DNA from: Hericium rajendrae
Lineage: Eukaryota; Basidiomycota; Agaricomycetes; Russulales; Hericiaceae
NCBI GenBank assembly: GCA_033439255.1
Contig: CM065884.1
Span: 2,232,001-2,296,000 of the forward strand
Direction of reading: 5' to 3'
DNA: 64,000 nt
In this document: piece after piece, positions 55,981 through 64,000 of the stretch
How the letters are laid out: each line of letters begins with the position of its first letter
Position numbering within the stretch: the first letter of the stretch is position 1
The notes under the pieces: generated by a model
Seen by the model: only the letters and a program-made list of their open reading frames with translations
The model's database searches: none
What the model was told of the DNA's origin: nothing
Program-made: the position numbers and the translations under genes

Positions 55981-57180
55981 TTACCGGGCCGTACGCTACT
56001 CACTGCCGCGCGCTTAGCGCGCCTACTCGATCGGCCTCGCTCGGCACCGTGCCCGCCCTGCGCGCTCCCTGCCTCGGCTATGCGCGCGCCGCCTCCCGCC
56101 CCGCCCGCCCTCGGCTACGTGCCCGCTGTCGCTCCCCCCGCCGCCGCCGCCGTCGCTCCCCGCCGCCGCCGCCGCCACCGTCGCTCCCCCCGCCGCCGCC
56201 GCCGCTGGCTCCCCGCTGCCGCCGCCGGCTCCCCGCCGCTGCCGCTGGCTCCCCGCCGCCGCCGCTGGCTCCCGCCGCCACCGCTGGCTCCCCGCCGCCG
56301 CCGCTGGCTCCCCGCTGCCACCGCTGGCTCCCCGCCCCCGCTGCTCACTCCCCGCCCCCGCCGCCGCCGCTCAGCTCCCGCCCCCGCCGCCGCCGCTCAG
56401 CTCCCCCCCGCCGCCGCCGCTCAGCTCCCGCCCCCGCCGCTCGTTCCCAGCCGCCGCCGCCGCTTGCTCCACGGCACCGTTGCCGCGACGCACGCCATCA
56501 ACGCCGCAGGCGTTGCTGCCGTCGTCGTTGCTGCGTTGCTGGCGTGGTGCTATGCCCACGCACGGCCGTCCGGACCCGTGCGCCGTTGCTGCGCACCCAC
56601 ACCGTCATTGGGGGACTCCGCGCGGGCGTGGAGATCTCGCGCGGGCACTGGCGTTCGGCACGGGTGCTCGGGGCCACGAGTGGGGGAGCGGAAGTGGGCA
56701 GCGCGCCGTTGCTGCGCTGTGCGTGCCGGTGCCGGGGCTGCGCGTCGCGTCGGAACCCGTCGCGAATATCGAGCGACGGTCGCGGGTGTTGAAGGCCGCG
56801 GGAGCGCGATGCGCGACGCCTATGGACCGCGCGCACGCGGGCCGGGTGCCGTTGTGTGGTGGGTGCTGGCGCCGCGCACGGGCAAGCGCGGGTGCTGGGC
56901 ACGTGTCCGCGTCGTTGTACGTGGCTGCGTACGCGTCTGGGTGCGTGTTGTGCGCGTTTCTGCGCGTGTCCGACGTGTATGGAGGTGGGCGAACGGCTGC
57001 AGTGGGCCGTGGAGGGCGTGGTCGAGAGGCGCGGAGCGCGGCCAGCGCGCGGTTGGCGTGCGAGATGAGGAGGGCGAGTGGAAGCGAGGCGAGGCGCACG
57101 AAAGGCGGGGAGATGCGCGTGAGCGCGAAGAGGGAGGAGGGCGAGCGGGACAGGGAGATGTTACTGCAGAGAGGGAGAGG
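55981..57180. other. GC-rich body, CCG-tandem block
   Basis: Tandem CCGCCGCCGCTGGCTCCCCG-type units at 56120-56470 translate to Pro/Ala/Arg in all frames. The 504-codon open frame across this block is a product of composition and is not called. Confidence 0.5.
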
Positions 57181-57189
57181 ACGAGCCGT

Positions 57190-58155
57190 GACGCGGTTCG
57201 GCAATCGCCGAACGTCGGTGGCTGAAGGCCGAGATGACCGATGTTCGAGGGCAGGTGTGTGTGCGCGCACGAGTTTGGGGCCATTATGGCCAGATCTTGA
57301 GGTGTGGATGCATAGCTACTGTAGTAGATAACGTATGTACGAAATCTCGCACAAATATGAACACGTTTCGAGCCAGAACGACAGAATTATACTAACCCTA
57401 CTGTAACCCTACATGGTATCTCTTGAGGTGCAGGCTTTATCACCGAGAACGATACTCATTTCGCTCAGCGAAACATTTATATACTTAGCATACAATGTAT
57501 TCACAAAGTCTTAATTTTTTTGGACTCGAAATTCGAGCTTGAGATCCGAAATACGTCTAAAAACACAGTGCATGGAGCGAAAAATCATGTATTAGACTAG
57601 ATCCTAGAGATACAGCCACCCAGAAATTACAATAAAGTCGTAGTATGTTCCTAATATATACTAAAATGTATTGAAAAGAACCGATACGATGTGCGAGGGG
57701 TACATGCTGCACAATTGCAGCTCAAATCTGGTGCCCGGCGTGCCCGAGACGTCGAATCGAGCTCGACGCGTCCGGCATCATTGACAAGCGCCGTCCATTT
57801 TAGACGTGCTTATCTGTCCTTCCCACACAGTACGTCTTCAGTCGATCTGATTCCTCTGAAACTTCGCATTTCTACCATTATACTAGAGATACAGATACTG
57901 TATTATTTATATATTTTAATAGAATTGTTTGGCCTTGAAAATTATCTTCGAAGTCGGCCAGCCTCGTTCGGTACCCTGTTCGGCAATGGCCGAACCGTGC
58001 CACAAGGCTCGTGGTTGAGCCTCTCCTCTTCCTCCTCCTCCTCCCATCAAGCGGGGACAATGTAGGGCTCAATAGCCCACAAACTCGTAAGTGTTTCAAT
58101 TCTTTCTCGTATTCGCTCGGTTTGCTAACGAAATCTTCCTATTCTAGCCCGCCAA
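57190..58155. promoter_or_regulatory. Divergent leader module in HE-4 (first)
   Basis: Left-facing GTTCGGCGATTGCCGAAC (reverse, near 57200) with a CT tract; centre GGTGCCCGGCGTGCCCGAG near 57735; right-facing GTTCGGCAATGGCCGAACC (57980), a CT tract (58022-58050), then a normal-looking intron GTAAGTG...GCTAACG...TTCTAG (58090-58147) with no hairpin. The ordinary intron here shows what the hairpin units may derive from. Confidence 0.45.
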
Positions 58156-59589
58156 CGCGCTGACGTGGCACCGCACGCAGCCAGAACCACACCCGCCCCC
58201 GTCCGCACATCCCCCTCCCCCGCGCTCGTAAACGCGCGTCCGGCGTCGCCTGCACATTCGCGCACTCGCACGATGCGACGTACCACCACCCGACAACGCC
58301 GCACGCGCCCTAGCAACCGTGCGTTCGCGCCAGGGCCTCCATCTCGACCACCATCTCCCTCGCGCTTGCAAATGCGTGCCTGACACCTCCCAGCTGTGTA
58401 AAAGGCAACTCACCGGTACGCAAGGCCCCGCGCTCGCAAATGCGCATCATCAAGGCCTCTCGGAGTCGTGCGGAACGACTCCCGCGGACACCCCCACCCC
58501 CACTCCCCCTGCCCCACGCGCATGCGCACACGCGTTTGCGTTCGCGCCAGGCCACTCCCACTCCCATGCGCACAGGCCCGGAATCGACACGCACGGACCA
58601 GCAGCAACGACACGCGGGCGCAAACACCGCGTACACCATCAAGACATCCTCCCCGCATGCGCCCCACTCCCTCCCGCACGTACACCATGGTGTTGCGTGC
58701 TGGGGGCATCAGCACCGTGGCCGCGCGCTCCAGCATCTCGCCCGCGCTCCAGCACCCCTCCCGCGCACCCGTACCCCGCCCGCGTGCGTCTCAAGCCGTC
58801 CCTGCGCGTCCCAATTCCATGCCCCATGCGTCCCAGCGCCGTCCCGGCTCCAGCACCTTGCCCGTGAGCACCCACGCTCTAGTGGCGAGCCCGCGCGGGC
58901 CAGTGCCGTGCGCGCGTCCCAATTCCGCGCCCGCGCTCTGCAGTGTCCGCACCTGCGCCCTCCAGGCCCGCGCTTAGCCCCGAGCCCGCGCATCCAGCCC
59001 CATACCCGCGCATCCAGTGCCGCGCCCGCCGTCCCAGACCCGCGCCCGCCGTCGCAGGCCCGCGCCGGCACCTAGCACCCCACCCCGATCCTCCCGCGTA
59101 TACCTCGCTCGCCCAGCCGCGCGTACGGGAGCCATCGGCGGTGCGCGGCTGATATGCGGCCAGTGTGGTGATTGGTGCGTGCGGAGCGGAACGAGCGCCT
59201 GCGCCGACCGGACCGCGGCGCATACGCTCTACAGCGGGCGTGCGGCGAACAGCGCGTGCAATGCGCGTGCAGTGCGTGCGTGGCGGCGGGGCGGGAGCGG
59301 GCGAGGGTGCAGGGCGGGGCGGTAGGCGGCGGCGAGCGGGAAGGGAAGCGCCGGCGAGCGGGGGAGGAAGCGCTGGCGAGCGCGCAGGTAAGCGCCAGCG
59401 AGCGAGAGGGAAGCGCCGGCGAGCGCGCGCAGAGGCCGGTGCGCAGGAGCGTCGGCAAGCCATAGCCGAGCGATGAGCGCATCCCGAGTGGTAGTGTCGG
59501 CAGCCGAGATCCTTACGATCTCGGCTGATATGTTTTTTTATGCAATATCATATATTTTTCGTGGCCCCTGGGCTATCCCAGGTGCCGCT
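58156..59589. other. GC-rich body, third block of HE-4
   Basis: C-rich on the plus strand to about 59100, then G-rich to 59470 (AGCGCCGGCGAGCG-type tandem). Open frames on both strands are low-complexity. No gene recognised. Confidence 0.45.
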
Positions 59590-59712
59590 GCGCCGCATTA
59601 TAATGTGGCTTAAGTGGATTGGATTATAATGTGCACGGTAAGGCCCCGGGCAGCAACTGCCGGGGTTTTTGTAATACAGTTTCGGCAAGTTGCCGAATAT
59701 AATGTATTTCAG
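59590..59712 (-). repeat. Inverted repeat arm with CATTATAAT, right
   Basis: Reverse complement of 55860-55980 with few differences: GCCCCGGGCAGCAACTGCCG and TTTTTGTAATACA in order. Here TTCGGCAAGTTGCCGAA stands where the left arm has a decayed AAATTGCCTGAA. Confidence 0.75.
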
Positions 59713-60079
59713 TGACTGGGACACCTCCGCTTGAGCGATCCCGTGGCAACCGTGGTGCTGACGTATGTCGGTGTCGACGTGGTATCTTGGCACGCAGGAG
59801 GTGGTGGGGACATGCTGGCACACGACGGGGTGGTGCATACACATGGCACATGCTGTTGGAGCTCGCCTGGTGTTGGCGCAAGCACGTCGTGTGTGACGTG
59901 TCAGTCGGGTGGGAGCTTTCGAGCTCGGGAGACTTGAGGCCGCAAGAGGAAGTCCGAAGGGGTGGAGGGATTGGTGAACGGAGACAAGAAGGCGCCCCGG
60001 GAGGCGAGACGGTGGATGGGGAGGACATGGGAGGAGGATGGGGGAAGCAGGAGGCAGGAGGCAGGACGAAGAAAGTGAT

Positions 60080-60900
60080 TCGAACGGGCTTGTGGCGTTG
60101 TTCGGCAATTGCCGAACGACGCCTCGGGCTCGTCGAACGAAGCCCGTTTGAGGACAAGTAAATCGAACTAAATTTCATAAATAATCTATGACACTACGAT
60201 GGAAGATATAAAGTAGTTATGAAAGTTTTGTAGATATCGAATGTGGTGGAGGCAAGCTATGAGCGAAGCAATAACAAGCACGTACAGAATGTACGGCGCT
60301 TGTCCTTAGTGCTGAACGCACGAGCTCGAACAGTGCACCTCGGGCGTGCCGGGCACCACTTTCGAGCTGCGAATCTGCAACAGATCATCCCCTCTATATA
60401 TATCGGACGACATAAACACTTGCAGAAATGTTTTCTTAGTGTAATACTATTTTATTGGATTTCTTTGCACTCACGAATAATGGAGATCTCGGCCATCTTT
60501 GTGTTTTTGTGCACAGAAGGGCATACTTTTGGGCTTATCCCGGCTCTCAGGGACTTGATTCATGCCAGAAAATTCTTAAACTTAGCAAATGCATGTATCA
60601 TAGTCATAAGAATAAGTTTATCTTACTATATTCAAGACATGTGGGTGGTTGAGGACTCTATTGTGCAAAAATCGAGTGGGATCCTCTGCTTCGATAGTAT
60701 ATTTGTCATTCTGGCTCTAATGTTTCATTTGAGCATCCGAGATTTGGTATATACATTGTAGACTACTAATGTACGCATTGCCTATGAAATTACATCTCAA
60801 AGCTCTTCGTAACCCTCCCCCGGTCCTCCTTCTCCTCGAGTTTCGGGCTGCTCGGGCTCAGCCACCGCGCCTCGGCAATTGCCAAGATGCCTTTCTGGGC
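60080..60900. promoter_or_regulatory. Divergent leader module in HE-4 (second)
   Basis: Left-facing GTTCGGCAATTGCCGAAC at 60097-60114; centre CGGGCGTGCCGGGCACCA near 60340, which is the reverse complement of the centre at 57735; right-facing CCTCGGCAATTGCC at about 60869. The two centres also share a GACAAGCGCCGT block (inverted). Confidence 0.45.
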
Positions 60901-61944
60901 ATGTTCAACCAGAGATCCCATCCTCGTTCCTCTTTCCAGCATGTTGCGCTCACTCCCGATGGCACGACCAGTAGCCCTCACCCGCATCCATCACGTGCAC
61001 GCAGGGCCTCCAGCGCACATCTCAGGCCTCTCGCGTGCTACCTCAGCACGCCACGCGTGTCGCCAAGACCTCGCCGCCCGCCCACTATACGCGAGCGAGC
61101 AAGCAAGCAGGCCACGGCAGTCGCCCAGCGATGACGACGTGACAATTCCAGCTGCGGAGATGACGAGCGTGCTGCGAGGTCCAGTTTGAGGAGGGTGGAG
61201 GAGTGGCGACGGCGGCGAGGGATGTGCTCCCTTGCAGGTACGTCCCACAGAGCTAGCACAGGCATGGTGAGCGGGGGTACGACGCGAGCACGGCGAGGGG
61301 CAGGCACGGGTCTGCACCTCTTTTAGGTACGGTTTATGTTTGTCACTCCGCGCCCCCACCCGCATCATGCGCATGCCCCACCCCACCTTGCTCGCGCTCC
61401 CGTGTGACCACCCATCGCATTAGCGGTCCACGAGCTGGCACAGCGAGCGGGCGGACACAGCGAGAGACATGCGCGGACGAGCAACGAACGTGCGCACACG
61501 GACGTGCAATGAGCGCGCATGCACAAGTCCGTAGTGAGCAGGTGCATGGACGGGCAGCGGGCGGTGGTGCTGCGAGGGACGCACACCAACGCGAACGAGC
61601 AGGCACACGGGGGTGCAGTGAAGGGGGGCATGCCCGCGTGGGTGGGTAGCGAGCGGTGGCGCACCAAGGGACGCACCGATGCAAACGAGCAGGCGTGCAT
61701 GGGGGCGCAGTGAGCGGGCAGGCACGGGCGTGCCAGCAGATGTAGCACGTCGGCCGGCAGCGAGCATGGGCGTGCAGTGGGCAGGTGGGTGCGGGGGCGC
61801 AGCGAGCAGGCACACGTGGGCACGCACGGGCGCTCAGCAAGCGGGGGCGGGCGGCGGGCGGGCAGTGGCGGCGGTGGCGGCGGCAAAATGCGCACACCTC
61901 CGAACCCAGAGGCAGCACTGAGAGGTGCCATAGATAAGATCAAT
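60901..61944. other. GC-rich body, fourth block of HE-4
   Basis: GC-rich with GCGAGCGGGC/GCACGGGCG words. Open frames are without a conserved pattern. No gene recognised. Confidence 0.4.
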
Positions 61945-62068
61945 CGAGTGCAGTATTTAGCTAAATGTACATATAGCTAAATGTCCAGTGACTTGCCTTT
62001 GGTGAGTTAATGGGCATTTAGGTTTATGTCGGGTGGCTACTACTGTACATTTAGTTAAATGGTTACAT
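61945..62068 (-). repeat. CATTTAGCTAAATG-type block, right arm
   Basis: Inverted copy of 54490-54612. The best run, read on the minus strand, is CTAAATGTACAGTAGTAGCC followed by ACCCGACATAAACC. Confidence 0.7.
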
Positions 62069-62704
62069 CTAGTGGTGACGCGCGAAATGCGAGGGCCGTG
62101 AGCGGCACAGCAAAGCTCCGCACGCGTCGCGAGGGCTATGTCAGGACAGCAGGATCACGCGGAGTCGGTGGGGGTACGTGCGAGGTGCGCAGTCAGCCGG
62201 GCCACGCACGAGTTGTGCGTGACGTGCGTGCGACAGCGGGACCATGCATGCGATGGTGGGGTCGCGCGCGCGATGATAGGGGCATGTACGCGGTGATGGG
62301 GTCACAAGCGTGGCCATGGGTGTGTACATGGGTGCCTTTGGGCACTCGAGGGTGTGCGTGCGCACGGGCATGCCTGTCGGGGGTCATCCGAGGCCGTATG
62401 CGCGCAGCCGGAGGCAGGCGCGGGCATGCACACGCGCAGGCGCAGGCGGAGTGCCGGAACCCATGGGCAGGCAGGTGGAGGCGGAGAGGTGGGCAGGCAG
62501 GCAGAGGTGGAGGCGGAGAGGTGGGCAGGCAGGCAGAGGCGGAGGCATGAGCAGGCAGGCGGAGGCACAGTCGCGGGCTTGCCTGTGCTGTCAACGCTGT
62601 GCGCTGAAGCATTGTTGGCAGCCCAGGGCTATGCATGCGCTGTGGGGCCATGCGCAGGCATGCACGGACTGCTGGGGCCATCACGCATGTCGCGTTGCAC
62701 TTGC
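62069..62704. other. GC-rich body, fifth block of HE-4
   Basis: A GCAGGCAGGCAGAGGYGGAG-type tandem near 62460-62570. No gene recognised. Confidence 0.45.
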
Positions 62705-62736
62705 TCGAGCCTCGTTGCCATGGCAACGAGGCTCGA
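62705..62736. promoter_or_regulatory. RFX X-box palindrome in HE-4
   Basis: A perfect 32-base palindrome with the core GTTGCCATGGCAAC (62713 on), the classic inverted X-box. Same relative place as in HE-2 and HE-3. Confidence 0.55.
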
Positions 62737-62850
62737 TGAGGTGGGCGGCATTGAGTCGGTGGCGTTGTCGGGGAGATGTGATAGCGGGCGTGGCGGGGTC
62801 GTAGTCGAGGGGAGTGGGGCGGTGTGGGGTACGAAGATACAAATGCGCAA

Positions 62851-62878
62851 GTATCGCTCGTGTAAACGAGCGATACTC
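62851..62878 (-). repeat. Hairpin H10 after a reverse donor
   Basis: agtatcgctcg...cgagcgatact palindrome. Minus-strand donor TAG|GTAAGT at 62921, branch-like GTACTAAC just before the hairpin. Confidence 0.75.
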
Positions 62879-62919
62879 GCTTTGTTAGTACGAAAAGACA
62901 AAGAATATTGTAATTACTT

Positions 62920-63480
62920 ACCTAACATGACCCTCCCCGCATCTACTAGCCCACCGGAGTGTCGAACGACGCCTTGCGTCGTGTGTTGACTCTTGAGCGA
63001 GGTTGAGTGAAGGAAGGCGAGAGTGGAGAGAGGAAAGTGAGGAAGTCGTGCCGAAGTCCCTCAGCCACAGAGCACTTGACGCGAGCCCAGCTTTCTTCGA
63101 CATCAGAAAGTCAAATAAAATCGTGATAAATCCAGAAAAAAGGGAGCTTCTACATATTATTCGTAAGACCAGAATCAATGAGCTAACTAGATATCTAATG
63201 GACAGTACGCTCGCGACCCGAGAAGTCAACTTAACCAAGTCTAATTCCTAGCCTTTCTCGCGGCTGTCGGCAGCGCCCGGCAGCCACATTTGCGGCTCCG
63301 ACTGGGCACGTCTGGGCTTAGCCTTATAAGGCACGCGCGACGCGTCGTCTCTTTCCTCTCAACCATAACAATCTCTTCTGCCACGTCGTCATCTCTGCTC
63401 GTCGTTGTCTGCTCGTCATTGTCTGCTCGTCGTTGTTTGCTCGTCGTCATCTGCTTGTTGTTATCTCTGCTCGTCATTCT
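62920..63480. promoter_or_regulatory. Divergent leader module in HE-4 (third)
   Basis: Minus side: CTGTGGCTGAGGGACTTCGG, a CT tract, and a donor at 62921. Centre: GGCAGCGCCCGGCAGCC near 63270. Plus side: CCTTATAAGG (63322-63331), then a TCGTCGTTGTCTGC-type tandem (63380-63475). It parallels 25270-25800. Confidence 0.5.
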
Positions 63481-63544
63481 TAAGGTACAGTTGCTATTGT
63501 TTTCTTTCTTATTCTTATACTAATATTAAGTATTATCTTAATAG

Positions 63545-63652
63545 ATTTTCGCTTTTCTAATGCTTTGGTAAGTTCACCTTGTAGTCTTCGGTTGTTGTGT
63601 CACTCACTAGTATGTGTATACTTATTAGATTTTCGCTTTTTTGTTATTTAGG
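63545..63652 (+). other. Micro-exon pair of HE-4
   Basis: 63545-63567 (ATTTTCGCTTTTCTAATGCTTTG, 23 bases) and 63629-63652 (ATTTTCGCTTTTTTGT + 8, 24 bases). Both are preceded by AG and followed by GTAAGT. Confidence 0.6.
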
Positions 63653-63899
63653 GTAAGTTTGTTTGTGATCTTTTGTATTGATTTTAGCTAATGCTTATCT
63701 TTTTGTAGTGTTTGTATATAAAATTTCATAGCTTTATGTAATGTTTATTAGTTCTATTATGTTGTAGTTAAATAGAGTAAATAAATGAAATTATGTTTTG
63801 ATCAATAATGTGATTGACTTTAGGCTATTGATGTGATCTTTTATTAAATATATAGAATTCTGTTTGTTATATAATTGTAGATTGAATAGTATAAATAGA

Positions 63900-64000
63900 G
63901 TCTATTGCTTGTATAGATGTGTCAAGTCTACCTTGTAAATATAGCTTACATCAATGATATAGCTTTCATAGCTTCTATAGCTATGTATCTTATTATAGCT
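63900..64000. repeat. TAGCTAT subterminal repeats of HE-4
   Basis: atagctttcatagcttctatagctatg-type words like those at 26160-26460 in HE-2. The right terminus lies beyond the window. Confidence 0.55.

Larger units (their letters stand above)
54034..64000 (+). mobile_element. HE-4: hairpin element of at least 10 kb, runs off the right edge
   Basis: It starts CAGGGAAATTGG after AT (54032-54033) and follows with text closely matching HE-2's left end (ttctacatag...cagtg). The right part (62710-64000) matches HE-2 in order: palindrome, reverse hairpin, reverse donor, GCCCGG centre, TTATAAGG, micro-exons, TAGCTAT words. Between 54490 and 62068 lies an inner unit with inverted repeats, GC-rich bodies and two more divergent centres. 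All long frames inside are low-complexity. It is probably composite, with nested insertions. Confidence 0.7.

Noticed and set aside
55019-57331. Frames of 269, 504 and 283 codons in HE-4
   Set aside because: Pro/Ala/Arg low-complexity translation of CCG tandems with overlapping open frames on both strands. The 269-codon frame has a few Cys pairs but no recognisable family.
15637-62878. Hairpins as bacterial-type terminators or tRNA-like genes
   Set aside because: No T tract follows, no cloverleaf or GGTTCRANTCC box, and the consistent splice donor upstream argues for another role.

Overview
The window looks like an accessory, transposon-dense stretch of an agaricomycete (mushroom-forming basidiomycete) genome. 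Evidence: short introns of about 45-60 bases with GTRNGT donors, CTRAY branch sites and YAG acceptors; KDZ transposases with a CxC2-like cysteine cluster; a TET/JBP-type dioxygenase beside a KDZ gene; Ty1/copia and chromodomain Ty3/gypsy elements; and no ordinary housekeeping gene. I saw no rRNA, tRNA, CRISPR or bacterial feature. Everything below comes from reading the sequence; no search was run.

Layout. (1) 1-8388, cassette 1: gene A (minus, runs off the left edge), gene B with RNase H1 N-terminal/viroplasmin-like domains (plus), small gene C (plus), KDZ transposase (plus, decayed). (2) 8760-14311: a G-rich repeat, then a broken Ty3/gypsy relict carrying two MITEs. (3) 14312-16442: HE-1, first copy of an unusual non-coding element family (provisional name HE, hairpin element). 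(4) 16617-22433: a young copia element with 463-bp LTRs and TAAAA target duplications. (5) 23084-31356: cassette 3, gene A (minus) interrupted by HE-2, divergent gene B (plus) cut near its end by a solo LTR; a TET-like 5' relict and a small two-exon gene follow. (6) 33471-43409: cassette 2, inverted (KDZ, C, B on minus, A on plus), the most intact copy, with a MITE at the gene B start. (7) 43640-46861: a second G-rich repeat and a decayed TET/JBP gene. (8) 47147-54033: a divergent KDZ gene split by HE-3 and cut at its 3' part by HE-4. (9) 54034 to the right edge: HE-4, at least 10 kb.

How the parts fit. A, B, C and KDZ keep the same relative order and orientation in two inverted copies, and A-B is also present in a third, so they probably travel or are inherited together. 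A and B are always divergent, with 360-700 bases between them. The HE elements are the least familiar objects. They are 2.1 to over 10 kb, mostly GC-rich, and share: a divergent TATA-bearing centre with GCCCGG or TTCGGCAATTGCCGAA motifs; on one side a pyrimidine-rich leader, a splice donor, a branch-site-like CTAAY, and then a near-perfect 28-34 base hairpin where an acceptor is expected; on the other side paired 23-24 base micro-exons containing TTTTCGCTTTTTTGT; and ends made of short repeated motifs (TAGCTAT or TCAGAC). HE-2, HE-3, HE-4 and three MITEs all sit at an AT dinucleotide and, except for the left end of HE-3, have CAG...CTG termini.
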